Below the pieces are notes generated by a model, which saw nothing but the letters and a program-made list of their open reading frames with translations, was not told the DNA's origin and made no database searches. A stretch of DNA of 50,975 bases, taken from Paenibacillus ginsengihumi DSM 21568. Its GTDB lineage: Bacteria; Bacillota; Bacilli; Paenibacillales; NBRC-103111. The position numbers and the translations under genes were made by a program. Of this stretch, positions 35,792 through 44,228 are shown one piece after another. Within the stretch, counting starts at the first letter, position 1. Each line of letters opens with the position of its first letter. The stretch is taken from the NCBI RefSeq assembly GCF_000380965.1, contig NZ_KB905582.1, positions 1-50,975 on the forward strand, given 5' to 3'.

Positions 35792-35812
35792 AGCAGCGGC
35801 TGCTGCTTTTTT
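35792..35812 (+). terminator. csoR terminator
   Basis: AGCAGC/GCTGCT stem with GGCT loop followed by six T, 6 bp after the csoR stop. A compact, convincing intrinsic terminator that makes csoR monocistronic. Confidence 0.85.
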
Positions 35813-35820
35813 CGTTACCT

Positions 35821-36212
35821 AATAGACGCCTGTGCCGAGCACTTCCTGCCGGCATTGAAAATTCAACGTTTAGATAGCGCTGAATTTTCAAGATAAGACG
35901 CCCATGCCGCTTGCACGGCACCATCAGAGGATGAAAATGGGCTGCGGCGTACCAAGCGCTATTTCCATGATAGACCCCCATGCCGCTGGCGCAGCACCAT
36001 CAGATGGTGAAAACGGGCCGCGGGGCTGGGCGCTATTTTCAAGATAGACGCCCATGCTGCTGGCGCAGCACCATCAGAAGATGAAAACGGGCCGCGCACC
36101 AAGCGCTATTTTCAAGATAGACGTCCTATGACGAGCAATTCCTTTCGTCATCGGTCGTCACCTTCGGTGCCTGAAAATTCGCCGGAGGGTTCCGTCCAAT
36201 TTTTCAAGATAG
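35821..36212 (+). repeat. Tandem block of family C and a 75-bp variant
   Basis: A family C-like unit (35821-35893) is followed by three units of about 75 bp. They begin TTTTCAAGATAAGACG (35885), ATTTCCATGATAGACC (35960) and ATTTTCAAGATAGACG (36034), and share GCCCATGC, GCAGCACCATCAGA and GATGAAAACGGGC. A standard family C unit closes the block (36108-36212). The variant units keep the family C ends but replace the middle. No gene is seen. Confidence 0.75.
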
Positions 36213-36218
36213 CCAGCA

Positions 36219-36455
36219 AATATTGTATTTTGTACAACAAAAACGGGGCAATCACAGGCACTCGCGGCTCAATGTTGTAGAAAGTGCAACATTTTGGGCG
36301 ATATACCCGGGTTTGAAGCCCATCGCCCCCAAATTGTTGCACAAAATACAACAATACCCTGTCCTTTGTGCAAAGGGGCCAGAAAATGTTGCATTTTTTG
36401 CAGGATTCGTCGCCACATGCGCCTGGGGAGGAGCCGCGGGCCCTGGGCTATTTTC
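36219..36455 (+). repeat. Hairpin-rich intergenic repeat, family B, copy 3 (complete)
   Basis: It begins TATTGTATTTTGTACAAC and AAAAACGGGGCAAT, then AATGTTGTAGAAAGTGCAAC, TTGTTGCACAAAATACAAC and GGCCAGAAAATGTTGC, to TTTTTTGCAGGATTCGTCG. It directly follows a family C unit, the same pairing of families as at 284-681 but in the reverse order. Confidence 0.8.
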
Positions 36456-36492
36456 AAGCCAGCTAAAATTCCGGGGATTGCAAAAAAAGAAT

Positions 36493-36521
36493 TTGACTAT
36501 AATAGGGTAGGGGGGTATACT
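36493..36521 (+). promoter_or_regulatory. copA promoter with CsoR operator in the spacer
   Basis: TTGACT (36493-36498), a 17-bp spacer and TATACT (36516-36521). The spacer contains ATAGGGTAGGGGGGTAT (36503-36519), nearly the same as the csoR operator and in the same position relative to the promoter boxes. Confidence 0.78.
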
Positions 36522-36611
36522 AAAAATGTCATAGGAATCGGAAAATGATTCGATTGAGGAACAAGGTTACGACGTTGTGTGACGGATTCGACTGCCAAGG
36601 AGTGAAGCAGG

Positions 36612-39047
36612 ATGGGAGCAACCGATGCTAGTGCAACGAAACAGACGACGCTGCAGATTACGGGGATGACCTGCGCGGCTTGTGCCAATCGGATTGAGAA
36701 AGGACTCGGCAAAATCGACGGAGTCGCTGCCGTCAATGTAAATTTCGCTATGGAGCAAGCGAGTGTCCATTACGATCCGGCGAAGGTCGATAGAAGCCGT
36801 TTGGAAGAGACGATCAAGAAGCTCGGCTACGATACAGTCAAAGAAGTCGTCCAGTTCAAGCTGGAAGGGATGACGTGCGCCGCCTGCGCCAGCCGGATCG
36901 AGAAGGGGCTCAGCCGAATGCCGGGCGTCACGAGCGCCACCGTCAACTTTGCCATGGAAACAGCCCGCGTCGAATATTCGCCTGCCGAGGTATCAGCCGA
37001 GGATATGCAGCGCAAGGTGCAGCAGCTCGGCTACCGGGCGATTGCGGAGCAGGAGAACGATAACGCGGAAGATCGCCGCGGCCGCGACATCCGGCGGCAG
37101 CAGCGGAGGCTGCTTCTGTCGGCTGCGCTCTCTCTGCCGCTGCTGTGGAGCATGGTCGCCCACTTCTCGTTCACGTCGTGGATTTACGCTCCGGAATGGG
37201 TCATGAATCCGTGGATTCAGCTTATTTTGGCCACTCCCGTGCAGTTTTATGTCGGCTGGCCGTTCTATGCCGGCGCTTATAAGGCGCTGCGCAACGGCAG
37301 CGCGAACATGGATGTGCTGATCTCGCTCGGCACGTCGGCCGCATACTTATACAGCTTGTATTTGACGCTCGATTGGTTCGCCCGCGGCGCCGATGCGCAT
37401 CACGGGCCGCCTTTGTACTTCGAGACGAGCGCAATCCTGATTACGCTCGTCGTCCTGGGCAAGCTGTTCGAGTCGCTGGCGAAGGGCCGCACCTCGGAAG
37501 CGATCCAATCGCTCATGGGGCTGCAGGCAAAGACGGCGCTCGTCGAGCGCAGCGGCCAGGAGCTGACGATTCCGGTAGAAGAAGTGCTCGCGGGAGATAT
37601 CGTGCTCGTGCGTCCCGGCGATAAAGTGCCGGTGGACGGCGTCGTGCTTGAAGGGGAATCGGCGGTGGACGAATCGATGCTGACCGGCGAAAGCCTGCCT
37701 GTCGGGAAGAAGGCCGGCGATACCGTCATCGGCGCGACGATCAACGGGAACGGCGTGCTGCGGGTGCGGGCGACGAAGGTCGGCAAAGACACAGCGCTGG
37801 CGCAAATTATTAAAGTCGTGGAAGAAGCGCAGGGCTCCAAGGCGCCGATCCAGCGCATCGCCGACGTTATCTCCGGCATTTTCGTCCCGATCGTCGCAGG
37901 AATTGCCGTCGTCGCCTTTCTCGTCTGGTACTTCGTTGTGACGCCGGGCGATTTTGCCGGAGCGCTGGAGAAGGCGATCGCCATTCTCGTCATTGCCTGC
38001 CCCTGCGCGCTCGGACTGGCTACACCGACCTCGATTATGGCCGGGTCCGGCCGCGCCGCCGAGCTCGGCATCCTGTTCAAGGGCGGCGAGCATCTGGAGC
38101 AGACGCATCGGATCGACGCTGTTATTTTGGATAAAACGGGAACAGTAACCAAAGGGAAGCCGGAGCTGACCGATGTGGCTGCGGAAGGGGACGAGACGGA
38201 ATTGCTCCGGCTCGTCGGCGCGGCGGAGAAAAATTCGGAGCACCCGCTGGCGGAAGCGATCGTCGCCGGCATTCGCGATCTGCGGATCGAGCTGCCGGGA
38301 ACCGAATCGTTCGAAGCGATTCCAGGCTATGGCATCCGGGCTGCGGTCGAAGGTAAGGAGGTGCTGATCGGCACGCGCCGGCTCATGGAGCGGTACAATG
38401 TCGATGCGAGTCGGGCATACGAACGGATGGCGCGGCTGGAGGAAGCGGGCAAGACCGCGATGCTGGTCGCAGTGGACAGGCGCTATGCCGGCATCGTCGC
38501 CGTGGCCGATACGATCAAGGAATCGTCGAAAGCCGCCGTCAGCCGCTTGAAGGCGATGGGCCTTGAGGTGATCATGATTACCGGCGACAACAAGCGGACG
38601 GCCAAGGCGATCGCCGCGCAGGTCGGCATCGACCGGGTGCTTGCCGAGGTGCTGCCGGAAGGCAAGGCGGAGGAAGTGAAGAAGCTGCAGGCACAAGGAC
38701 GCAAGGTGGCCATGGTCGGCGATGGTATCAACGACGCGCCGGCTTTGGCGACAGCCGACATCGGCATGGCGATCGGCACCGGCACCGACGTGGCGATGGA
38801 AGCGGCGGACGTCACGCTGATGCGCGGCGATCTGACCGGCATCCCGGACGCGATCGAGATGAGCCGCAGAACGATGCGGAATATCAAGCAAAATTTGTTT
38901 TGGGCGCTCGGCTACAACACGCTTGGCATTCCGATCGCGGCGATTGGCCTCCTGGCTCCTTGGGTCGCGGGCGCGGCGATGGCGCTCAGCTCCGTCTCTG
39001 TCGTTCTGAACGCCCTTCGCCTGCAACGCGTGAAACTGCGGGGATAA
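36612..39047 (+). CDS. copA: Copper-exporting P-type ATPase CopA
   Basis: An 811-residue P1B-type ATPase. AAGGAG precedes ATG 36612. Two N-terminal heavy-metal domains have MTCAAC motifs (C21/C24 and C89/C92). Eight helices are expected, with the transport motif C463-P464-C465, phosphorylation site D507 in DKTGT, HPLAEAI in the nucleotide domain, [10 protein letters not shown], and the late-helix YNTLG motif of Cu(I) pumps. It exports Cu(I) from the cytoplasm. csoR lies upstream under its own matching operator. No copZ chaperone gene lies between them as is common in Bacillales; the two N-terminal metal domains are retained. Confidence 0.95.
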   Translation: MGATDASATKQTTLQITGMTCAACANRIEKGLGKIDGVAAVNVNFAMEQASVHYDPAKVDRSRLEETIKKLGYDTVKEVVQFKLEGMTCAACASRIEKGLSRMPGVTSATVNFAMETARVEYSPAEVSAEDMQRKVQQLGYRAIAEQENDNAEDRRGRDIRRQQRRLLLSAALSLPLLWSMVAHFSFTSWIYAPEWVMNPWIQLILATPVQFYVGWPFYAGAYKALRNGSANMDVLISLGTSAAYLYSLYLTLDWFARGADAHHGPPLYFETSAILITLVVLGKLFESLAKGRTSEAIQSLMGLQAKTALVERSGQELTIPVEEVLAGDIVLVRPGDKVPVDGVVLEGESAVDESMLTGESLPVGKKAGDTVIGATINGNGVLRVRATKVGKDTALAQIIKVVEEAQGSKAPIQRIADVISGIFVPIVAGIAVVAFLVWYFVVTPGDFAGALEKAIAILVIACPCALGLATPTSIMAGSGRAAELGILFKGGEHLEQTHRIDAVILDKTGTVTKGKPELTDVAAEGDETELLRLVGAAEKNSEHPLAEAIVAGIRDLRIELPGTESFEAIPGYGIRAAVEGKEVLIGTRRLMERYNVDASRAYERMARLEEAGKTAMLVAVDRRYAGIVAVADTIKESSKAAVSRLKAMGLEVIMITGDNKRTAKAIAAQVGIDRVLAEVLPEGKAEEVKKLQAQGRKVAMVGDGINDAPALATADIGMAIGTGTDVAMEAADVTLMRGDLTGIPDAIEMSRRTMRNIKQNLFWALGYNTLGIPIAAIGLLAPWVAGAAMALSSVSVVLNALRLQRVKLRG

Positions 39048-39134
39048 GCATTACCTGAACGTGACGAACGGGCAACCCGCGGCGATATGCATGGGCTTGA
39101 AACTTGACAACCGAAACGGAGAGATTGGATTCAA

Positions 39135-40187
39135 ATGCCAGAAAAAATGAACAAAAACGTCTTATGGATGTCCGGCATGCTGGCTCTCAGTTTGTTAACC
39201 GCGTGCGGCGGTGGTGCCGGCAATCAGCCGGCGTCGGCTGGCCATGAAGCGAACGGGCATCCGGCAGGCGCGGCGAAGCCCGCCGGAGGACACGAAGCCG
39301 AGGCAAAGGACCAGCATGCCGACGGCTACGAAACTACCGGACATGAAATTGACGAGCGTGGAATTGGCGGGCATGGAACCTCCGGACACGAAACTGACGG
39401 GCATGGAACCTCCGGACACGGGACACGCAACAGTCACGGAGATCATGATGGTCAAGGGAGCCACGGCGGTCATGGGGCGGACGGGCAGGCAGAGGCGGAA
39501 CGGTTGAAAGCTTCCTTCTCGTTCGCCCCCGGGTCCGCGAAGGCCGGCGAATCGGTCAAGCTGACCGTGCAAATTGCCGATAGCGAAGGCAAGCCAGTGA
39601 GCGATTTTGAAGTCAATCATGAGAAGCTGCTGCATCTGATCATCGTAAGCCGCGACCTTTCCTTTTTTAAACACATTCACCCGGAGTACGAAGGAAACGG
39701 ACAGTTCGCGATCGATACCTCGTTTCCGGCGGGCGGCGATTACAACATTTTCGCGGATTTCGTCCCGAAGGGCGGGACTGCGGCAACGCTCAGCGAATGG
39801 GTGAAGGTCGAGGGCGAAGCAGGGCAGCAGGCGGTTGTTCAGGCGGATCGGACGCTTGTCCAGGTTACGGCCGGCAAGGAGGTGGAGCTGACCTTAAGCG
39901 GCGCGAAGGCGGGCGAAGAGGTCACGCTGACGTTCGATATACGGGATGCGCAGAGCAAGGAAGGCATCGCTAACCTGGAGCCGTATTTGGGCGCTGTCGG
40001 GCATGTGGTCATCCTGTCTGCTGACGCGAAGCAGTATCTTCACGTCCATCCGACCGACGAGCGGGCGACCGGCCCGAAGGCGCAATTCGCCACCGTGTTC
40101 CCGAAGAGTGGCGTTTATAAAATGTGGGGGCAGTTCCAGCATAACGGCCAATTGTTTACGGTGCCTTTTGCCGTTGAGGTGAAGTGA
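39135..40187 (+). CDS. His-rich exported lipoprotein, probably copper-binding
   Basis: 350 residues. ATG 39135 follows GGAGAG at 11 bp; M5 is an alternative. The lipobox LTAC gives lipidated C24. Residues 37-113 hold 13 histidines in a Gly/His-rich tract (GHGTSGHETDGHGTSGHGT), partly built from a direct DNA repeat (39368-39389 and 39401-39422). Two similar beta-sandwich-like halves follow, each with an HxHP motif (HIHPEY and LHVHPTDE). It lies 87 bp after copA and probably handles copper outside the membrane. The family has no established biochemical role that I can name. Confidence 0.75.
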   Translation: MPEKMNKNVLWMSGMLALSLLTACGGGAGNQPASAGHEANGHPAGAAKPAGGHEAEAKDQHADGYETTGHEIDERGIGGHGTSGHETDGHGTSGHGTRNSHGDHDGQGSHGGHGADGQAEAERLKASFSFAPGSAKAGESVKLTVQIADSEGKPVSDFEVNHEKLLHLIIVSRDLSFFKHIHPEYEGNGQFAIDTSFPAGGDYNIFADFVPKGGTAATLSEWVKVEGEAGQQAVVQADRTLVQVTAGKEVELTLSGAKAGEEVTLTFDIRDAQSKEGIANLEPYLGAVGHVVILSADAKQYLHVHPTDERATGPKAQFATVFPKSGVYKMWGQFQHNGQLFTVPFAVEVK

Positions 40188-40324
40188 TTTGAAGCTTGCG
40201 ACTCGCGGGGAACCGTCATGGGAGCAGCAGCGCAAACGCCGCGAGCGAGCCGCTTCAAGCCGGAGGCAGCTGTTCACAGCAGAGCGGCTTGCCGCGCTTG
40301 CGCTGCCGGTTCGAGCGATCTTAT

Positions 40325-40495
40325 CCGGCGGGCAAGTCGGTGCAACGCGGCGGTTGAGTCGCGCAGCACGTGACGGGCAAGCCGCGCCCCTCGGCGGTCG
40401 AGCCGCGTAATCCGGCGGGCAAGCTCTGCCCCCGGCAGGCGAGCCGCGCACAACCCGAAGGGCAAGCACGCGCAACTCGGCGGATGTCGGCAGTC
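40325..40495 (+). repeat. Degenerate tandem array of about eight units, 20-23 bp
   Basis: Units approximate CGGCGGGCAAGCCGCGCAAC, for example CCGGCGGGCAAGTCGGTGCA at 40325 and CCGGCGGGCAAGCTCTGCCC at about 40411. It occupies the 405-bp gap after the His-rich lipoprotein. Short frames across it are composition artefacts. Confidence 0.55.
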
Positions 40496-40592
40496 GTTGC
40501 CGGCTTACGCCTGTCAAGCGACGAGGCTGCACGCTCATGGCGGCGAGAATCCAGGCGGAAAATTGTGACAGGGAGGAGGGGGCGAGTGAATC

Positions 40593-41078
40593 ATGAACAT
40601 TCGCCGCGCGATGAGAACGGATTTGTCCGCCATTACGGAAATATATAACGAAGCGGTGCTGCACACGACTGCCACGTTCGATACGGTTCCGCGCACGCTG
40701 GAGCAGCAGGAGCAATGGTACGCGCAGCACGGCCGCGAATATCCGGTGCTCGTGGCGGAGGCGGACGGCACGGTCGTCGGCTGGTCATCCTTGAACCGTT
40801 ATTCGGACAGGCCCGCTTACGCGCGCACGGCTGAGCTGTCCTTGTACATTCATTCCGATCGGCGGGGGCAAGGCATCGGCAAAACGCTGCTCGGACGCAC
40901 GCTGGAGGAAGGCCGGACCGCCGGTTTGCATACGGTGATATCCCGGATCACAGGGGGCAACGACAGCAGCATTCATCTGCATCGCATATACGGCTTCGAG
41001 ACGGTTGGTACGATGCGCGAGGTCGGAATCAAATTTGGCCAATGGCTGGATGTTGTCATCATGCAAAAACTGCTGTAG
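40593..41078 (+). CDS. GNAT-family N-acetyltransferase, phosphinothricin acetyltransferase-like
   Basis: 161 residues; a purine-rich GGAGGAGGGGG lies upstream of ATG 40593. Features of the PAT/Bar-like group: IRRAMRTDLSAITEIYNEAVLHTTATFDTVPRTLEQ at the N-terminus, GWSSLNRYSDRPAY, the acetyl-CoA loop DRRGQGIGKTLL, and the ending LHRIYGFETVGTMREVGIKFGQWLDVVIMQ. Such enzymes acetylate phosphinothricin, methionine sulfone or other amines; the real substrate is unknown. Confidence 0.88.
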   Translation: MNIRRAMRTDLSAITEIYNEAVLHTTATFDTVPRTLEQQEQWYAQHGREYPVLVAEADGTVVGWSSLNRYSDRPAYARTAELSLYIHSDRRGQGIGKTLLGRTLEEGRTAGLHTVISRITGGNDSSIHLHRIYGFETVGTMREVGIKFGQWLDVVIMQKLL

Positions 41079-41177
41079 GCAAGGGGGCGCCAAGCGCAAA
41101 GGGCGGGATCGGCGAAGCGGCCTGCGCGTCCGCCGCTCCGCTCGCCACAAAGGCCAGACAGCCGCTTCAGGCGAGGC

Positions 41178-41207
41178 TTGACTCGCGCAGGCAGCGGCAT
41201 ATATAAT
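41178..41207 (+). promoter_or_regulatory. argS promoter
   Basis: TTGACT (41178-41183), an 18-bp spacer and TATAAT (41202-41207). Transcription would start about 130 bp before argS, producing a structured leader. Confidence 0.65.
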
Positions 41208-41217
41208 GGTGCATATG

Positions 41218-41281
41218 CAAAGGTTGCCAACACCTTTAATCATGCGCTTCGCACAGCACCCCACGATGGGGTGCTTTGTTG
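41218..41281 (+). promoter_or_regulatory. Structured argS leader with terminator hairpin
   Basis: AAAGGT/ACCTTT (about 41219-41237) forms a first stem. GCACCCC/GGGGTGC (about 41255-41273) forms a second, followed by TTTGTTGC. The second has intrinsic terminator form and lies between the promoter and argS, so it may attenuate. I do not see a T-box sequence (AGGGTGG-type) or a specifier loop, so the class of control is unknown. Confidence 0.5.
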
Positions 41282-41345
41282 CATAAAGCGGCGCTCTAGT
41301 GCGTATGCTCCGGGCGCCGAGACGAGAAAGGGGCTACTTGACACA

Positions 41346-43067
41346 ATGAATGTAAAGCAACAACTGGCCGAATTGCTGGCCGAACGGCTGGAGGGCGTTA
41401 CGGCGGAGCAGCTGGCCGAGACGATCGAATATCCGCCTAATCCGCAAATGGGCGATTTGTCGCTGCCCTGCTTCAAGCTGAGCAAGCTGCTGCGCAAATC
41501 GCCGCAGGCGATTGCCGAAGGACTGGCCGGCGAATGGAGCGCGCATCCACTGTTCTCACGGATCGAGGCGGTGAACGGGTACTTCAACGTCTTTCTGGAG
41601 CCAGGCGCGTTCATCGGCAGTGTGCTGGGCGAGGTTCTCTCGCAGAAGGACAGCTACGGCTCGCAAAATATCGGGCAGGGCCGCAGCATCGTCATCGATT
41701 TCTCCTCGCCGAACATCGCCAAGACGTTCCACATCGGACACCTGCGGTCGACGGTGATCGGCAACGCTCTTTATAACATTTTTCAGTTCCTGGGATACCG
41801 CTGTGTCGGGGTCAATCATCTTGGCGACTGGGGCACACAGTTCGGCAAGCTGATCGTCGCCTATAAGCTGTGGGGCGATAAGGCTGCGGTTGAAGCCGAC
41901 GGTATCGCGGAGCTGCAGCGAATTTACGTCAAGTTCCATGACGAGGCGGAAGCGAAGCCGGAGCTGGAGGACGAAGCCCGCTCCTGGTTCGTCCGGCTGG
42001 AGCAGGGCGACGAGGAAGCGTTGGCGCTGTGGCGTTGGTTCGTCGATATCAGCCTGAAGGAATTTCACAAGATGTACGACCTGCTCGGGGTCAAATTCGA
42101 TTCGTACGCCGGCGAAAGCTTCTATAATGACAAGATGGCCGCCGTGCTGGACGAGCTGAAGGAGAAGCAGCTGCTGGAAGAGGACGACGGCGCGTTGCTC
42201 GTCCGGCTCGACGATTACGATATGCCGCCGGCGCTGATGGTGAAGAAGGACGGAGGCACGCTGTACCATACGCGCGACGTGACGGCGGCCATTTACCGCA
42301 AAAACACGTATGATTTTGAAAAAGCGATCTACGTGACGGACGCCGGGCAGAGCCTGCATTTTAACCAATGGTTCAAGGTCATCGAGCTGATGGGCTACGA
42401 CTGGGCGAAGCAGCTCGTGCACGTGCCGTTCGGCAAGGTCAGCCTCGAAGGGGCGAAGCTGTCTACCCGCAAGGGCAATGTCATCAATCTGGAGGAGCTG
42501 CTGACCAAGGCGATTGAGAAGACGCGCGAAATCATCGACGAGAAAAATCCGGACATGCCGAACAAGGATGAGGTCGCCCGCAAGGTCGGCGTCGGGGCGA
42601 TCATTTTCAACGATCTGAGCAACAACCGGATTAAAAATATCGTCTTCTCCTGGGACGAAGCGCTGAACTTCGATGGCGAGACGGGTCCGTACGTGCAATA
42701 CACGCACGCCCGAGCCTGCAGCGTCCTGCGCAAGGCAGGCATCAGCACTTCCGAGGGGCTCGGCTTCGGCATCGAGCAGGTGGACGCCGGCCTGCTGGCC
42801 AACGAGGAAGCGTTCGCCGCGGTGAAGGAGATCTACCTGTTCCGCGAGCGGGTAGAGCAGGCGATGTACAAGCTGGAGCCGTCCATCATCAGCCGCTATC
42901 TGGTCGACCTGGCGCAAGCGTTCAACCGCTTCTATCACGAATGCTCGATCCTGAACGTGGAGGACGAGGCGCTGCGCAAAGCGCGGCTTACGCTTGTCAA
43001 AGGCGTGCAGCAGACGCTGAAGAACGGCCTCGCCCTGATCGGTCTGGAAGCGCCTGAGCAAATTTAA
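41346..43067 (+). CDS. argS: Arginyl-tRNA synthetase
   Basis: 573 residues. Class I synthetase charging tRNA-Arg. ATG 41346 is chosen with AAAGGGG upstream and the standard MNVKQQLAELLAERL start. The N-terminal additional domain (about 1-105) is followed by the HIGH motif at 129-132 (SPNIAKTFHIGHLRST), where a Thr replaces the Pro usual in AKPFHIGH. KMSKS is represented by LSTRK (372-376), as in many ArgS proteins. The C-terminal anticodon-binding DALR-type domain includes YTHARACSVLRKAG and RYLVDLAQAFNRFYHECSIL. It is monocistronic, with a strong terminator at 43127. Confidence 0.95.
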   Translation: MNVKQQLAELLAERLEGVTAEQLAETIEYPPNPQMGDLSLPCFKLSKLLRKSPQAIAEGLAGEWSAHPLFSRIEAVNGYFNVFLEPGAFIGSVLGEVLSQKDSYGSQNIGQGRSIVIDFSSPNIAKTFHIGHLRSTVIGNALYNIFQFLGYRCVGVNHLGDWGTQFGKLIVAYKLWGDKAAVEADGIAELQRIYVKFHDEAEAKPELEDEARSWFVRLEQGDEEALALWRWFVDISLKEFHKMYDLLGVKFDSYAGESFYNDKMAAVLDELKEKQLLEEDDGALLVRLDDYDMPPALMVKKDGGTLYHTRDVTAAIYRKNTYDFEKAIYVTDAGQSLHFNQWFKVIELMGYDWAKQLVHVPFGKVSLEGAKLSTRKGNVINLEELLTKAIEKTREIIDEKNPDMPNKDEVARKVGVGAIIFNDLSNNRIKNIVFSWDEALNFDGETGPYVQYTHARACSVLRKAGISTSEGLGFGIEQVDAGLLANEEAFAAVKEIYLFRERVEQAMYKLEPSIISRYLVDLAQAFNRFYHECSILNVEDEALRKARLTLVKGVQQTLKNGLALIGLEAPEQI

Positions 43068-43126
43068 TGCACGCCCGGGCCCGGCCCAAATGGTTTTGGT
43101 ATACGCTATAGCAGTGCGATTGGCAG

Positions 43127-43165
43127 AAGCGACGTATTCCCTTGATGAGGGATGCGTCGCTTTTG
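43127..43165 (+). terminator. argS terminator
   Basis: AAGCGACG (43127-43134) pairs with CGTCGCTT (43155-43162), with inner TCCC/GGGA pairing, followed by TTTT. A strong intrinsic terminator 60 bp after argS. Confidence 0.85.
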
Positions 43166-43171
43166 ATCGTT

Positions 43172-43220
43172 ACAGAAAGTTAATTTCGCTAAAGCATTAA
43201 AGCGAAGTGCGACTTTCTGT
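43172..43220. other. Long two-part hairpin after argS
   Basis: ACAGAAAGT (43172-43180) and ACTTTCTGT (43212-43220) pair over nine bases, with an inner TTCGCT (43185-43190) and AGCGAA (43201-43206). There is no T-tract, so it is not a plain terminator. It lies 7 bp after the argS terminator; its role is unknown. Confidence 0.5.
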
Positions 43221-43261
43221 ACAAGGAAAAACGACCGCTGAACCGCGGTTGCTCCAGCGCG

Positions 43262-43541
43262 CCGGAGCCCGTCCCCGGGCGTCAGGTTGCATCCAGCGCG
43301 GATGAGTGCCAGCCGCGTTCTACGCGCTGGACCGTCGCCGGCTCGCCAACCGCTCCCTGCGCGCCGGGGCCCGTCCCCGGGGCGTCAGTCGCATCCAGCG
43401 CGGACGGGTCCTGGGCCCGGGTCGCCATCCGCGCCCAGCGTGCCGGAGCCCGTCCCCGGGCGTCAGTTTGCATCCAGCGCGGATGAGTGCCAGCCGCGTT
43501 CTACGCGCTGGACCGTCGCCGGCCCGCCAACCGCTCCCTGC
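43262..43541 (+). repeat. Near-identical 100-bp duplication with a degenerate middle copy
   Basis: The block at 43262-43360 (CCGGAGCCCGTCCCCGGGCG start) recurs at 43443-43541 with very few changes, 181 bp apart. A shorter diverged copy lies between (about 43360-43442). Content is very GC-rich. Open frames exist in several phases and are not credible genes. Confidence 0.75.
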
Positions 43542-43635
43542 GCGCCGGGTTCCTCTCCGGCTCATCGTCCGCCTCCCTCGTTCGGCAGCCCTACTACTCG
43601 CAATGGCATTCCACGATCTCGTTCGTATAGATCGC

Positions 43636-43845
43636 TCACATGTTGCAGTAAGTACAACATTTTTGCCCAATTCGATGGGGGGCTAGCATGATTGTTGTAT
43701 TTCGTGCAAAATTTTGGGCCGTTTGCAGCAGATGTGGAAGTTTTTTGCTAAAATTGCTGCACTTTTTACAACTTTTCGCGGCAAACTGGCGGTTTTTCTC
43801 CAAAATGTTGTATAAAGTGCAGTATTTTCTTGATCACAGCTGGTT
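43636..43845 (-). repeat. Hairpin-rich intergenic repeat, family B, copy 5 (inverted, diverged)
   Basis: Read on the minus strand it follows the other copies: TGCACTTTATACAACATTTT, a CCGCC-type GC stretch, AAAGTTGTAAAAAGTGCAGC and AATTTTGCACGAAATACAAC. It is the most diverged copy but keeps the TTGTA/TACAA-type half sites. It lies just before yqzE. Confidence 0.55.
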
Positions 43846-43910
43846 GTATCGCTTTCGGCAGCGTTTGAATTGGGGCGTATTGGTGCAAACTGGTATCAGA
43901 GGTGACCATT

Positions 43911-44228
43911 ATGGCCAAAACGGAGGATTTCGTCAAATATGTGACGGTGCAGATTGTCAAATATATCGACACCCCTAAAGAAGTGCGCAGGCAGCACCGG
44001 GCAATCCGCAGGGAGATGAGGGAGCATTGGAGCGTGCGCTGGTTCGGGATGGTGCCGCTTTCGCTATCGATCTGGTTCGGACGGCTGCGAGAGGGTATGT
44101 GGGGTTGGCGGCGGTCCGGCGTCGGCCACGACGCGGCAGACAAGCTGGAGACAGACAAAGCCGGAATAAAAAGGCCTGAGGCATACAAGGACGGAGTAAA
44201 CCAGCTGGACAGAACAAAGCCGGAATAA
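43911..44228 (+). CDS. yqzE: YqzE-like protein with C-terminal extension from a tandem repeat
   Basis: 105 residues from ATG 43911 (GAGGTGACC upstream; GTG 43902 possible). The first 60 residues match the YqzE family: DFVKYVTVQIVKYIDTPKEVRRQHRAIRREMREHWSVRWFGMVPLSLSIWFGRLRE, the length of a complete family member. The remaining 45 residues (GHDAADKLETDKAGIKRPEAYKDGVNQLDRTKPE part) are encoded by the start of the 29-bp tandem array, and the stop TAA lies within a repeat unit. The role of YqzE is not known; in B. subtilis it lies at the end of the comG region. No com genes are in this window. Confidence 0.8.
   Translation: MAKTEDFVKYVTVQIVKYIDTPKEVRRQHRAIRREMREHWSVRWFGMVPLSLSIWFGRLREGMWGWRRSGVGHDAADKLETDKAGIKRPEAYKDGVNQLDRTKPE

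Noticed and set aside
36148-36548. Several 60-95 residue frames containing LLHKIQ or FVQQ in the family B repeats
   Set aside because: They appear wherever family B occurs, in either strand, without conserved starts or frame; they reflect the hairpin halves.
37347-39026. 559-residue minus-strand frame opposite copA
   Set aside because: Shadow frame of a well-supported P-type ATPase.
41208-41345. T-box riboswitch upstream of argS
   Set aside because: Neither the T-box sequence nor a specifier-loop layout could be found; only two stems are visible.
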